A DNA stretch of 64,000 nt from CAVVGZ01 sp963747965 (GCA_963747965.1 CAVVGZ010000004.1:496001-560000), one strand, 5' to 3'; shown: positions 1-9,848, counted from the first letter of the stretch. Notes: generated from the letters alone by a model not told the origin. Translations and numbers: made by a program.

Positions 1-627
1 CTTCTCCAATACCTCGGAATCCAGGTCATTCTGTTCAGGTTTGGTTATCCATCTGTCCCATTTATACACCCAGCGGTATGGGGTAAGTCCATCCTGGACC
101 AGTCCTGTCCCGAAACCTTTAACAGCTTCAACTACAAACTCATCCATCCCTGTAATTGGATTTTTGGTAAATAAAACTCCAGAGTAGACTGCCGGCACCA
201 TTTCCTGGATAACCACACCCATCTGAAGGTGCCTGTAATCCAGTTGGATTTTCTCTAAATAATTTTGCACCACATCATTTGTTGTCGAATTCCACACTTC
301 AATAACCGCATCGATCACCTGGTCTTTTGGGACATTTAGCACACTCTTAAACTGACCCGCAAATGAAAAATTAGATCCATCTTCCCGGTTTGCTGAGGAT
401 CGCACCGCATATAATTTATTGTCCAGTTTTTGGTTGATTTCCTTTTTCAAATCACCCAGCAGCGAATCATCCTTTTGTATATACCGATGGTAAGCATTCC
501 AGGGAATAACAAGGGAAACCGGGGTTTTATATCCTGACCGGGATAACTTTAGCAGACTCTCTCCTTTTCCACCAATGCAGGAGATTTTCTTTTTTCCGGA
601 TAAAGGGATGAGCAGGTCCTTCGCCAT
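1..627 (-). CDS. PEP synthase-like / pyruvate phosphate dikinase N-terminal (PEP/pyruvate-binding) domain, partial
   Basis: The gene runs off the left edge, so only the first 209 codons are present. The ATG at 627 follows a strong GGGAGGAC ribosome-binding site. Residues 19-30 carry GGKGESLLKLS. Residues 75-93 carry VRSSANREDGSNFSFAGQF, the ATP-grasp signature of PEP synthase and PPDK N-terminal domains, which phosphorylate pyruvate or a related acceptor using ATP. It starts 24 nt after the stop of the PlsY-like gene on the same strand, so the two are probably cotranscribed. The His phospho-carrier and PEP-binding domains would lie outside the window. It could therefore be a full PEP synthase or a stand-alone rifampicin-phosphotransferase-like protein. 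Confidence 0.85.
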   Translation of the reverse strand, partial: MAKDLLIPLSGKKKISCIGGKGESLLKLSRSGYKTPVSLVIPWNAYHRYIQKDDSLLGDLKKEINQKLDNKLYAVRSSANREDGSNFSFAGQFKSVLNVPKDQVIDAVIEVWNSTTNDVVQNYLEKIQLDYRHLQMGVVIQEMVPAVYSGVLFTKNPITGMDEFVVEAVKGFGTGLVQDGLTPYRWVYKWDRWITKPEQNDLDSEVLEK

Positions 628-651
628 GGCTTTGTCCTCCCAGCAGAAAGG

Positions 652-1362
652 TCACTTAATTGGAATTCCAAACCGGTCACACATTTTTAATATACCCCTG
701 CCCATTGGCCAGTCACCCATAACCTTGCGGATGTTAGTGTCCACCTGGTTGCGGTATTTATATGCCTTGCGGATATCGGGTGCCAGCGCTATCAGGAAGA
801 GGATATTCACAGTTATTGCATAAATGAGGTAATGTACATTATGGGTGGTGAACCAGAGATATGGGATGATCAACCATAACCCCCCAAGATAAGCGATAGT
901 AAAATCTTTCAAGATAAAAATTCCCACAAGCAATCCGGTCATGGAACAAAGGATCGCACCTACTGGCTCTATTGCCATGAGACCCCCGTAGATGGACGAA
1001 TATCCCCTGCCTCCCTTAAAACGGTAATATACCGGCCATATGTGTCCGATCATTCCTGCGATGGCAGCGTATAAAAAATATGGCTGCCCGGGATACATCA
1101 GGCGGACCACCAGAGTGGGGACAAAGACTTTAAGCATGTCCATTATCCCCAAAAAGCATCCAACCTTATCCCCGTGGAGCATACCCATGGTGGACGACCC
1201 CGTGCTGGTGGTTGAATAAGTATGTTCAGTGCCAGCAACTTTAACGTCCACTGGACCGATTTCTCCCTCTCCTGACAGCTTCTTATGGACCATGCGGGAG
1301 AATGAGATCGCACCCACCAGATAACAAACAATAAAAATAACGACCAATGTTGTAAGATCCAT
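652..1362 (-). CDS. Divergent PlsY-like glycerol-3-phosphate acyltransferase family membrane protein
   Basis: This 236-residue polytopic membrane protein has about six hydrophobic segments. The motif GHIWPVYYRFKGGRG near residues 125-140 matches the conserved GHxxPxxxxFKGGKG block of PlsY, which acylates glycerol-3-phosphate from acyl-phosphate. The first PlsY block (usually GSGNPGATN) is replaced by a Ser/Thr-rich stretch, VAGTEHTYSTTSTGSS, so the substrate may differ. The ATG at 1362 is preferred over the GTG at 1395 because GAGG lies at a suitable distance before it. Its neighbours are a PEP-synthase-like gene downstream and a PfaA-type ketosynthase relic upstream, suggesting a lipid-related locus. 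Confidence 0.8.
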   Translation of the reverse strand: MDLTTLVVIFIVCYLVGAISFSRMVHKKLSGEGEIGPVDVKVAGTEHTYSTTSTGSSTMGMLHGDKVGCFLGIMDMLKVFVPTLVVRLMYPGQPYFLYAAIAGMIGHIWPVYYRFKGGRGYSSIYGGLMAIEPVGAILCSMTGLLVGIFILKDFTIAYLGGLWLIIPYLWFTTHNVHYLIYAITVNILFLIALAPDIRKAYKYRNQVDTNIRKVMGDWPMGRGILKMCDRFGIPIK

Positions 1363-1624
1363 CCGTGTGCCTCGCAGAAAAAGTAAATATATCACCTGGA
1401 AATAGAAAATATTCGCTTTTTAAGGTCTTAGATATTTATTTTTTTGTCTTTGGAATACGTATTAAGTATGATGGATTATTTGAACATCTATACAATAGCA
1501 TAAAACCAAATAATGAACAATTACGTTTTACATTCCTGCCGGTTGATCCTTAAGGGATAGTTGCCAGGATGTTTAGCTACGTATATGGATTGTAGAGATT
1601 CAAGGCAAAATTCCCGGCCTACCT

Positions 1625-2203
1625 TTAGGTGACATTTATCGTAGCCGGCAGCACTTTGTGGTGTAATGACAGGGCTATTTTTATCAGGCTGGCTGCCCCG
1701 GCGGTAGCTTTTGTATGACCAATCTGCGATTTTACACTGCCAAGGGCAATTGAATTCGTCCTCAGATTTTCCACTCCAAAAACCAGTTTCAGACCTTCCA
1801 CTTCAGCGGGATCACCCGCCATTGTACCGGTTCCATGGGCGTCTATCAATCCTACCGTTTCAGGTGCAAAGCCAGCTTCCTGGTAAGTACGCTGGATAGC
1901 TTTCGCCTGGCCGGATGATCTCGGCGCATAGATGCTTTTAAACCGCCCGTCACTTGAACTGCCAACACCTCTAATAACCGCGTAGATCCGGTCGCCATCT
2001 CTTTCTGCATCTGCTAGCCGTTTCAGAACCACCAGCCCCAGGCCTTCGCCAACCATCATGCCATCGGATTTTTCATCAAAAGGCCGCACGGTATCACCGC
2101 CAGTAAATGCGGGAGTTTTGCTAAAGCACATGTAGGGTCCGATCGAGTTATCCGTATCCACGCCACCGGTAATCATCATGTCGGCGCGTCCCTCAATCAA
2201 TTA
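1625..2203 (-). pseudogene. Relic of a PfaA/HglE-type polyketide synthase ketosynthase domain
   Basis: About 190 codons match the C-terminal half of the KS domain of PUFA-synthase or heterocyst-glycolipid megasynthases. Visible blocks include ITGGVDTDNS, CFSKTPAF, SDGMMVGEG, GSSSDGRFKSIYAPR, DAHGTGT and GSVKSQIGHTKA, so both catalytic His motifs are present. The active-site Cys half is missing: an in-frame TAA at 2201-2203 sits just before the homology starts. The 3' end stops with TAA directly after LPATINVT, where family members continue into the linker and acyltransferase domain. No start codon with a ribosome-binding site is visible. I read it as a doubly truncated, non-functional remnant. 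Confidence 0.85.
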
Positions 2204-2474
2204 TTTGTAATGAACCGCATCCAGGATCCGTATCGTTGCAATACGGCGGGCAGGGAAAGTGGCTGAAATTGGAATAATTCTTGCCTGGAAGCCTGGATCG
2301 GGAAAAACTCCAAGGTGCAAGCTTATCATTCGCCGTGGCATTTACAATTTGGAGAGAAAACCTATTCAATTCTCTCTCCATTGAAATCGAATGACCGGCA
2401 ATAAAGTGTTGCCACCCAGTTAATCAACATATTGCATCCATGGATTAAATTAACATGCAAGGTTTCTTTCTACC

Positions 2475-3518
2475 TTACTGGTAAACCAGGGCATTCTTTA
2501 CAGCATTCTGATTGGCGTGCGCTTCAATTGCTTCGATCAACTGCTCGAAGGGATACTCCTTTGTTATAAATAGATCCTCCGGAATTTCGTGGTTGTTAAT
2601 CATATCATTTGCCATTTTCACATGTTTAGGGGTTGTGTGAAAATACCCGGTAACCATAATTCCATCATAATGGATCCGGTATGTATCCACGGAAATGCTT
2701 GTCCCTGGTTTGCATCCTCCAAACAGGTTAACAAAGCCAGCTTTCCGAACAATTCCGATGGCATTTTCCCACGCTTTTGGGATCCCTGTGGCATCTATCA
2801 CTGCGTCAGCTCCCCTGCCCTGGGGTGTTAGCGCCCTTATAGCGGCAACGTGATCTTCTACACCCTCGAGCCCAATGGTGATATCCGCGCCTATTTTTTT
2901 GGAAATCTCCAGCCTGGATTGAGAAAAATCCGCCTGGATGACCCGCGCACCTTTCTTTTTCATCAGGAGGGCAATCATTAATCCTATTGGGCCAGCACCC
3001 AGTACCACCACGGTGTCGTTGAATGATACCGGTGTCATGTCCGCACCATAAACCGCACATGAAAATGGTTCGGTTAATGCCGCGGCTTTATAAGAGACAT
3101 CATCCGGAATATGGAACAGGTTCATTTTTACAATCCGGCCAGGAACAGCGCAGTATTCTGCATGGCCGCCTTTGATCCAGGCCATATCTTCACATAACCC
3201 ATCATTTCTTCCGCTCTTGCAAAAAAAACATCTTCCGCAAGGGGCGGAGTTATGAGGGACAACCCTATCCCCAGGTTTGAATCCCATTACATTTTTTCCT
3301 GTTTTGATAACATCCCCCGCTATTTCATGGCCGAAATAGTTGCCAGGCTTTACATTCGGATGACCCCTTTTAAGGGTTTTTACGTCGGTACCACATGTCA
3401 AAGTGACCTTTGTTTTTATCAGGATACCGTTATCATCAATTTCCGGAATAGGTACTTGTTCTATTCTTACATCATCTGGTGCATACCAAATCCCGGCTCT
3501 CATCAGGTGGTCACCCAT
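2475..3518 (-). CDS. Zn-dependent medium-chain alcohol/polyol dehydrogenase
   Basis: This 347-residue MDR-family NAD(P)-dependent dehydrogenase has the catalytic zinc Cys in TCGTDV, His in GHE, and a structural-zinc lobe with four Cys (CGRCFFCKSGRNDGLC). The Rossmann motif GAGPIG lies near residue 170. The layout resembles threonine, sorbitol and galactitol-1-phosphate dehydrogenases, but the substrate cannot be read from sequence. The ATG at 3518 is chosen because GAGGAGATGAT precedes it; in-frame codons upstream lack a site. It stands alone on the minus strand with no obvious operon partner. Confidence 0.85.
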   Translation of the reverse strand: MGDHLMRAGIWYAPDDVRIEQVPIPEIDDNGILIKTKVTLTCGTDVKTLKRGHPNVKPGNYFGHEIAGDVIKTGKNVMGFKPGDRVVPHNSAPCGRCFFCKSGRNDGLCEDMAWIKGGHAEYCAVPGRIVKMNLFHIPDDVSYKAAALTEPFSCAVYGADMTPVSFNDTVVVLGAGPIGLMIALLMKKKGARVIQADFSQSRLEISKKIGADITIGLEGVEDHVAAIRALTPQGRGADAVIDATGIPKAWENAIGIVRKAGFVNLFGGCKPGTSISVDTYRIHYDGIMVTGYFHTTPKHVKMANDMINNHEIPEDLFITKEYPFEQLIEAIEAHANQNAVKNALVYQ

Positions 3519-3719
3519 ATCATCTCCTCGCCATTTGTCTTTATTTGCATGATTTTTCAATTGCAATGTTTGAAAATAATATTATTTTTTTACATCCCTT
3601 TTCAAAATGAAAGAAATCATCGATCCTGCAAACAGTAATAATTATTCTTTCTGCCTGTTTATTTATACAGTTAAGTATTCGTTTCCGCAGTTCGTCTATT
3701 CATTGCAAAAAGCGTTGCA

Positions 3720-5063
3720 TTAAGAAAAGTTCCCGTACTCGTGCTGGGCAGCCGTTTTGCCAGACCCGGCAATTGGCGCCCGGTCGCAGGTAACAAGCAT
3801 TTCCCTTTCTTCTTGTGTCAGGGCCTGCCTGGCCTGTTCGCGAACCCGGTTGACCCCTGAAAAGAATTCCCGCATCATTACCACCATGAGGTAGCGCCCT
3901 TTTGGGGTAAGCGTGATTGCACTCTCATCGTTCTTTTCGAAAGCACCGGCGGTTTGCATGAATGCCATCTCAAGCGGGAGGCCCCTTTCAATCGGCATAC
4001 CAAAATCCTTTTTGAATCTCTTTTTGTCCAGGCAAAGCCCAAACAGATCCATTAAGAAACGATAGCGCATCCGGTCAGTCGTCTTGAATAGATGGAATCC
4101 GGTAACAGGCATTTGCTCGGAATTCAATTTGTGGTCATATTCCCGTAGTGAAAAGGTATTGGCATAGAGCGTCCCATCCAGGTAGCTGAATGATCCCGGG
4201 CCAACCCCAAGGTACTCTTCATAATCCACAATGTATTCATCTATCAATCCGCTGTCTTTTCTTGAAAATGTCCAGCTGGTGACAGGGAAAAAATGTTCTT
4301 CAAGGTCCCGGGAGATGATTTGGTAAAAAGGTTCTTCATGGCTGTAGTCAATCGTTCCCATTGCGTTTTCGAGGGATTTTTCAACTCCCGGCGAAGCCAT
4401 CAAGGCGTTGAAGGTAACCTGGTTGGCGTTGGAGGCAATTACACATTGGATATCTTCCCTCAACATTTTGGCGGTTTGCCTGGGAAAATTGAAGATCATA
4501 TCCACATTAATCACAGGTATTCTATCTGCAGCTTCCTGGATCCTTCGGAGGGTCACTTCCCCGCTGCCAAACCGGGTATAGCGGTTCATTTGCATCAGCA
4601 GTTCATCGTTGAAAGATTGCACACCAACCGACAGCCTGTCCACCCTGCCCTGCAGGGAGGTTAGGATCTCCGGGGTAAGATGGTTCGGGTTGGTTTCACA
4701 GGATACTTCCTTTATTCCGAACAGGTTACCGGCAAAATCAATGGTTCTAGCCAGTTCATCCATCAAGATAGTTGGTGTCCCGCCGCCGATATACATGGAT
4801 TTAAAAGAATAGCCCAGATCTGAAACCAACTGGATTTCTTTGCGTAAGGATTGATAGAAACTCCGGGCATGCTCTTCAACAAATATGAACCGGTTAAATG
4901 AACAATATGGGCAAAGCGATTCACAAAAAGGGATGTGCACATAGAGCACATAATTGCTGCCCAATCTTGGATTTGGAAGCATATTATGGGATGTGTTGCT
5001 TAATTGCAATTGCCTGTTGATAAATATTTTCAGGAAAGTGGAAAGGGTTTTTTCAATGATCAA
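3720..5063 (-). CDS. HemW/HemN-like radical SAM protein
   Basis: This protein of about 447 residues has the radical SAM cluster motif CESLCPYC (CX3CX2C) inside YVHIPFCESLCPYC near residue 45, followed by GGGTPT (SAM-binding) and SVGVQSF. A later GVGPGSFSY resembles the GxGAHS block of HemW. HemW proteins are haem chaperones rather than true coproporphyrinogen oxidases, so the common coproporphyrinogen-dehydrogenase name should be used with caution. The longest frame begins at a TTG (5063) with only weak GAGCTG upstream. The ATG at about residue 28 (4982) is an alternative closer to the conserved domain. No haem genes are nearby. Confidence 0.78.
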   Translation of the reverse strand: MIIEKTLSTFLKIFINRQLQLSNTSHNMLPNPRLGSNYVLYVHIPFCESLCPYCSFNRFIFVEEHARSFYQSLRKEIQLVSDLGYSFKSMYIGGGTPTILMDELARTIDFAGNLFGIKEVSCETNPNHLTPEILTSLQGRVDRLSVGVQSFNDELLMQMNRYTRFGSGEVTLRRIQEAADRIPVINVDMIFNFPRQTAKMLREDIQCVIASNANQVTFNALMASPGVEKSLENAMGTIDYSHEEPFYQIISRDLEEHFFPVTSWTFSRKDSGLIDEYIVDYEEYLGVGPGSFSYLDGTLYANTFSLREYDHKLNSEQMPVTGFHLFKTTDRMRYRFLMDLFGLCLDKKRFKKDFGMPIERGLPLEMAFMQTAGAFEKNDESAITLTPKGRYLMVVMMREFFSGVNRVREQARQALTQEEREMLVTCDRAPIAGSGKTAAQHEYGNFS

Positions 5064-5341
5064 TGGTCAGCTCTTCAAGGCGGTCAAATTTGATTTACCA
5101 CCGGCATCTCCAGGATAGCGTGTCCTGGCTGGGATCATCCCATCCAAATGAACAAGGGGGGGACAGGGTCACTTCGATTATTGTTTCCTATTTATCCAGA
5201 ACCTTTGCAAATCAGATAATAATTTCAGGACGATTTCTCTGGCACCGCATAATTCATCGGGGAGGTTCCATCTAAAAACTTAATATACCATATTTATCAT
5301 TAGCCAACCGCTATTACTTCCTTCATCCTTGTGCCCTTTGA

Positions 5342-5347
5342 TATAAT
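5342..5347 (+). promoter_or_regulatory. Candidate -10 box for the MFS gene
   Basis: A perfect TATAAT lies about 30 nt before the start of the MFS gene, giving a short leader. The -35 region is poor (TTCCTT at an 18-nt spacing). Confidence 0.35.
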
Positions 5348-5376
5348 CGAGGCAATGTATCTATCCCCAGGTGTCC

Positions 5377-6852
5377 ATGAATAACCCTCCTATTGATTAC
5401 AGCCGCAAATGGTACACGATGGTTGCAGTGGGCTCAGGGCTTTTCCTTTCCACTATCGACAGCAGTATTGTTAACATTGCCCTGCCAACCATGGTCAAGG
5501 AATTTGAAGTCCCATTTTCAACCATCCAATGGGTGACTCTGTCCTACCTGCTGACGATCACCACATTAATGCTCGCAATTGGCAGGCTGGCAGATATCAA
5601 AGGCAAGAAACCAATTTACACCCTTGGATTTTTCATATTTGTGCTGGGTTCTTTCCTTTGCGGTCTCTCCCCTACTGTCTACTGGTTGATTGCCTTCCGT
5701 GTTTTGCAGGCTGTTGGAGCAGTAATGATTATGGCGCTCGGGATGGGGATTGTTACAGAAGCATTCCCACCCCGCGAACGTGGTCTGGCGCTGGGTATCA
5801 CGGGTGCCATTGTTTCCACCGGTATCATCCTGGGACCTACACTTGGTGGGTTCATTATCGATGCGCTGGATTGGCAGTGGATTTTCTTTGTAAATGTACC
5901 GGTGGGCATTATCGGGGTCTGCATGGTATTTCTGTATGTCCCTGCCATCCAACCGGCAGGAGGGCAAAAATTTGATTACTGGGGGGCTGCCGTGCTGTTG
6001 TTGAGTCTCCTTTCCCTGCTGTTTGCCCTTACCCTGGGACAGCAGCTTGGTTTTTCAGACACCCGGATTCGTATCTTATTTGTGGCCTGGATCTTGTTAT
6101 CCGTTTTATTTATCCGCATCGAGCAGACCAGCAGCCAGCCCATGATCGACCTGAAATTGTTTTCAGAACCAGTCTTCACCACTGGTTTAATAACCGGTTT
6201 CCTGACTTTCACATGTATGGCAGGCACTATATTTTTAATGCCGTTCTACCTGGAAAATGTCCTGCATTACCCGATACGCCAAATCGGGTTATTGCTGGGT
6301 GTTGTCCCTCTGGCAATGGGCATCACGGCGCCAATCTCCGGTTCGCTCTCAGACCGTTACGGCAGTTTTTCTATCACGGTAATTGGTTTGGTTTTTTTGG
6401 TCGGTGGTTATATTTCTCTGACTACCCTCAGCCAATACACAACCTCCCTCGGTTACGTCCTCCGCTTTCTGCCTATTGGTATTGGCACAGGGATCTTTCA
6501 ATCGCCAAATAACAGTGCCATTATGGGCACAGCTCCACGTTCCAGGTTAGGAATTGTTTCCGGGATACTCTCGATCACCAGGACGCTGGGACAAACAACC
6601 GGCATTGCCATCCTGGGAGCAATTTGGGCAAGCCGGATAAACCAGTTAAGTTCCCATTTCAGCGGCAGCGCCGTTGAGGCTCCCGCAAGTATTCAGGTGG
6701 CAGCATTACAGGATACCTTCATGGTCGCGGTCGTGATCATGTCTATTGCCTTATCCCTGGCAATCTGGCGCTGGATCCGGGAGAATAAAACACTCAAGCA
6801 AAAATATGAATCACCAGGACCCGCTTCAATCAATCAGGTAGAAGAATCCTGA
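5377..6852 (+). CDS. MFS drug/solute exporter, DHA2 (EmrB/QacA) family, 14 TM segments
   Basis: This 491-residue protein has a predicted 14-helix topology. The N-terminal block LFLSTIDSSIVNIALPTM and later GRLADIKGKKP (motif A, loop 2-3) and GPTLGGFIID (motif C, antiporter signature) are typical of H+-coupled DHA2 exporters. The substrate is unknown. Two starts are possible: GTG at 5371 and ATG at 5377. I prefer the ATG, preceded by AGGTG at short spacing. No TetR- or MarR-type regulator adjoins it; the next gene downstream is an unrelated membrane protein 88 nt away. Confidence 0.88.
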   Translation: MNNPPIDYSRKWYTMVAVGSGLFLSTIDSSIVNIALPTMVKEFEVPFSTIQWVTLSYLLTITTLMLAIGRLADIKGKKPIYTLGFFIFVLGSFLCGLSPTVYWLIAFRVLQAVGAVMIMALGMGIVTEAFPPRERGLALGITGAIVSTGIILGPTLGGFIIDALDWQWIFFVNVPVGIIGVCMVFLYVPAIQPAGGQKFDYWGAAVLLLSLLSLLFALTLGQQLGFSDTRIRILFVAWILLSVLFIRIEQTSSQPMIDLKLFSEPVFTTGLITGFLTFTCMAGTIFLMPFYLENVLHYPIRQIGLLLGVVPLAMGITAPISGSLSDRYGSFSITVIGLVFLVGGYISLTTLSQYTTSLGYVLRFLPIGIGTGIFQSPNNSAIMGTAPRSRLGIVSGILSITRTLGQTTGIAILGAIWASRINQLSSHFSGSAVEAPASIQVAALQDTFMVAVVIMSIALSLAIWRWIRENKTLKQKYESPGPASINQVEES

Positions 6853-6940
6853 TTGACACCCCTTTTGCATAAGCAAAGGAATGTATACTTATCTGGGGTT
6901 AATCATTTTTGGAATTTTTGATTTTTTTTAAACGAACCAA

Positions 6941-8887
6941 ATGAAAACCAGGCTGGAAAAAACACCGCATGTATATTTCTTCTTTTTCGGTGCACTCCTA
7001 ATTGAAGGAGGGTTGGCCCTCGGAATTTTCCTTTCCTTGCAGTCGATGCAAAAGAATGCCATCCTGTTTGGATATTCCCTTTCAAGACTGCTGCTTGCCG
7101 GTCTTTTTGTTTGCTTATTGATATTAATTTCCTGGCTATTAATAAAATCCCTCCAAAATAGAGATTTCCTGACCAGATTCCTTGAATGGATTGACAGGCA
7201 ATTGATTACCCGGGACCACCTCATCCTGGTTTCCTTTGGTTTGTTTTTTGTTTCTTTATTGGGCGTTGCCGCCATCCTGTCTGCCAGAACTCCACTGGAT
7301 TTTAGTGGTGTGCAGCATCTGGAAAAAATCTCAACCAATGCACCCGCCGGTTACCAGCTGGCTCAATCGGTTATAAAGCAGGTTGAACCGCTGGCAGTTT
7401 GGTTCCTCCTGGCATGTCTGCAAACCTTGGCGCTGCTCTTTTGGGTTTATCCCGGCAATTATAAAGAGAAATTGATGGATGGATCTCTTACCAGGCTGGT
7501 CCTGGTTCTAATCATCCTGGCGGGCACCTTCTGGCATTGGATTATCCTTTTCTTCCAGCTTGAGGTTATGCTAAAAATCCCCGGTTGGAAATGGTACTTC
7601 CTGGTCAAAGACTACCACCCGGGCCACTGGTTATTCTTTGCATTGTTCATCCTGGCGCTGGCGGGAATCCAGCTGGCCTGGAAGGTGCGCAGGCTGGTCT
7701 GGCTATCCATCGGTATCCTGATTTTACTGGGATATTTGATGCAGGTCGGCTTTGGTTTTATCGAGGGGGAAGGATACGAATCCCTAAGGGTAATTTATTC
7801 CAATTCTGTCTTTAATAACTACGCCGAAGCTGCTTCCAGGCGGCCGGATCTTCTTGGATCGCTACTTCATTATGAAAACGAGTATGCTGAGGATTGGTAT
7901 CTCGGTACGAAACCACCCGGAGTCCTTCTCATATACAACACTGTCCAGAGGGCATCTGAATTCATAAATCCTCCTGGCGGATATGCTGGACGGTTTTTTC
8001 AGCTCACATCGGTGATTGCTTATACATTCCCTCTCCTCAGTATGATGGTTTTGATACCTTTGTACTTTCTCACCCGCCAATTGATCCAACCGGAAGAAGA
8101 TGCCATCCTGCCGGGAATTCTGCTCATATTCTGCCCGACGATGATTCTAATTCCCCTATTCCTGGACCAGGCACTCTACCCGCTTATATTTACCATGGTC
8201 CTGCTCCTTTTAGTGAAGGGGATTCTTAGCCAGTCATACAAGACCACCATGCTGGCAGGTTTGGCAAGTTACCTGGCCTTATATTTTGGATTCTCCATGA
8301 TTGTTTTGCTCCCGCTGTCTGTACTCTGGATTATTTGTAACCATATTTTTCTCCAAAAAGGTGAAAAATGGGATAAAACACTATCCATGCTGGTGGGGTG
8401 GGGTGTGGGTTTACTGGCTGGATATATTATCCTGCGGATTTTCTTAAACTATGACATTTTTATCCGTTTTATGAATGCTATGCAGCAGCACCGGTTGGCG
8501 AAAAGCTATGATCCGGGCATCGCCCAAATACTCAATTCACTCGTTCTAAATAATGTTGAAGTCCTCACCTGGAATGGAATCCCGCTGATCCTGTTGGCGG
8601 TCTATTCCCTATTCCGTTCAGCCAGGAGATTAACCAATAATCAAAGCCTTCCCTTGGACGGTCTTACTGTACCGCTCGTGGTAACTTACATTTTCCTCAA
8701 CTTTACCGGGCAGACCGATGGGGAAGTCCAGAGGTTATGGCTGTTCATGCTGCCATTGTGGAGCATTTACTCCGCTGAATTTGCCAGGACCCTGACCAGC
8801 CGTAAAATTAATGGAATTTCCCTGATTGTGACCCTGGAGTTGATCACAACATTCCTCTTGTTTAAATTTCAAAATTTTTATGGATAG
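6941..8887 (+). CDS. Polytopic GT-C-like membrane protein, paralogue A
   Basis: This 648-residue protein has roughly 12-14 hydrophobic helices. The central block LGTKPPGVLLIY, after an acidic EDWY stretch, resembles the loop motif of GT-C glycosyltransferases of the ArnT/PMT (GT39/GT83) type, which use polyprenyl-phosphate sugars. Paralogue B (10136-12046) aligns along its whole length, including GFGFIEGEGYESLR against GFGFIEGQGFESLR. The assignment as a glycosyltransferase is an inference from topology and the KPPG loop; no canonical DxD or DE pair is obvious. The ribosome-binding site is weak. It converges on the anti-sigma gene with a 25-nt gap. Confidence 0.7.
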   Translation: MKTRLEKTPHVYFFFFGALLIEGGLALGIFLSLQSMQKNAILFGYSLSRLLLAGLFVCLLILISWLLIKSLQNRDFLTRFLEWIDRQLITRDHLILVSFGLFFVSLLGVAAILSARTPLDFSGVQHLEKISTNAPAGYQLAQSVIKQVEPLAVWFLLACLQTLALLFWVYPGNYKEKLMDGSLTRLVLVLIILAGTFWHWIILFFQLEVMLKIPGWKWYFLVKDYHPGHWLFFALFILALAGIQLAWKVRRLVWLSIGILILLGYLMQVGFGFIEGEGYESLRVIYSNSVFNNYAEAASRRPDLLGSLLHYENEYAEDWYLGTKPPGVLLIYNTVQRASEFINPPGGYAGRFFQLTSVIAYTFPLLSMMVLIPLYFLTRQLIQPEEDAILPGILLIFCPTMILIPLFLDQALYPLIFTMVLLLLVKGILSQSYKTTMLAGLASYLALYFGFSMIVLLPLSVLWIICNHIFLQKGEKWDKTLSMLVGWGVGLLAGYIILRIFLNYDIFIRFMNAMQQHRLAKSYDPGIAQILNSLVLNNVEVLTWNGIPLILLAVYSLFRSARRLTNNQSLPLDGLTVPLVVTYIFLNFTGQTDGEVQRLWLFMLPLWSIYSAEFARTLTSRKINGISLIVTLELITTFLLFKFQNFYG

Positions 8888-8912
8888 GTCAGGAAGGAAT
8901 CAACAGGTGGTT

Positions 8913-9158
8913 TTACACCTGGTTGTCTTGAAGAGCTTTCAGGGCGTCCAACAGCATCCCAAATTGTTCCCTGCAGTTTTCACAGTGGTTGAGGTGATCC
9001 TGAACCGTTGGCATAATTATCCCGGGAACATTTCCTGCCAGCTTGATCTCCGCAAATTGGTCCAGAACGTTGAAGCATTCTGTACAGCCAATTTCACTGG
9101 TATCTTCTGACAGAATTTGTTGGATGATTTTTCTTAGATCTTCCGGTTGTAGAATCAC
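8913..9158 (-). CDS. Small zinc-finger anti-sigma-like protein
   Basis: This 81-residue soluble protein has Cys/His groups GCTECF near residues 24-29 and HLNHCENC near residues 55-62, resembling zf-HC2 anti-sigma domains (ZAS type). It starts with GTG after AGGTGA, 42 nt downstream of the ECF sigma gene, so the pair is probably cotranscribed. No transmembrane segment is present, so it would act in the cytoplasm by binding the sigma factor. Redox or metal sensing through the Cys/His cluster is plausible for the family but unproven here. Confidence 0.7.
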   Translation of the reverse strand: MILQPEDLRKIIQQILSEDTSEIGCTECFNVLDQFAEIKLAGNVPGIIMPTVQDHLNHCENCREQFGMLLDALKALQDNQV

Positions 9159-9200
9159 AAATTCACCTGCAAATATTGGATGATCTTGAGCCTCATCATC

Positions 9201-9848
9201 TTACTCTTTTAGAGGCCTTAAGGATAAATCTTCTGCGGTAAATCCTTCCGCATATAATAAACCAAGGAGTTTTTTCCGGGCATCATGCAGTACTTTATAC
9301 AGGGCGTTGCGATTTGTCCCCATTTGCTCTGCCAATTCTTCCACAGATGTATCTTCATTAATCATCGCCAGCAGGACCGTTCTCTGCCGTCCGGATAATT
9401 CATGCAGAATGATATGTTCCACCTTTTGCAATAGCAGGTCCTGCGAGATTTTCTCCTCTGGTGACTCCTGGGGGTCCGCCAGGAAGCTAAGTGCAGACTC
9501 CCTTTCAACGCCATCTTTTTCGGGGAGCAGGGCTTCCATGGATACATCCTTCCATCTTTTGCGCCTCAGTTCGCTGAAAGCGACATTTACTGCAATCTTG
9601 GCTGCCCAGGTAACAAACTTGCTTTCTCCCCGGAAACTATCCAGGTTATCCATGATCCGCAGGAGGGAATCCTGGGTGAAATCCTCAACAAGCTCTTCCA
9701 GCTGGCTTGAATCAACGCGATTAAGCAAGCTATAACGAAGTCCTTTGGCGACAAGTATCCTTAAATCCGCTAATGCCTCTTCGTTTTGCGGGCTCGAAAG
9801 TTCTTCCAGCCATTCCCGGTTTAAACGATCTGCTTTTATCAGGTTCAA
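9201..9848 (-). CDS. ECF-type RNA polymerase sigma-70 family factor
   Basis: This 215-residue protein shows region 2 (DFTQDSLLRI, FRGESKFVTWAAKIA, NVAFSELRRKRW) near residues 50-100 and region 4 helix-turn-helix (LSGRQRTVLLAMI, SVEELAEQMGTNRNALYKVL) near residues 150-190. The TTG start at 9848 is supported by AGGAG about 9 nt upstream (the longest frame begins here; no nearby ATG fits). The zinc-finger gene downstream is its likely anti-sigma factor. The pair is divergent from paralogue B (10136), a possible target. Confidence 0.88.
   Translation of the reverse strand: MNLIKADRLNREWLEELSSPQNEEALADLRILVAKGLRYSLLNRVDSSQLEELVEDFTQDSLLRIMDNLDSFRGESKFVTWAAKIAVNVAFSELRRKRWKDVSMEALLPEKDGVERESALSFLADPQESPEEKISQDLLLQKVEHIILHELSGRQRTVLLAMINEDTSVEELAEQMGTNRNALYKVLHDARKKLLGLLYAEGFTAEDLSLRPLKE

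Noticed and set aside
5566..5967. Minus-strand open frame of 133 codons inside the MFS gene
   Set aside because: It is antisense to a well-supported membrane protein, and its sequence is low-quality and polar with no family.
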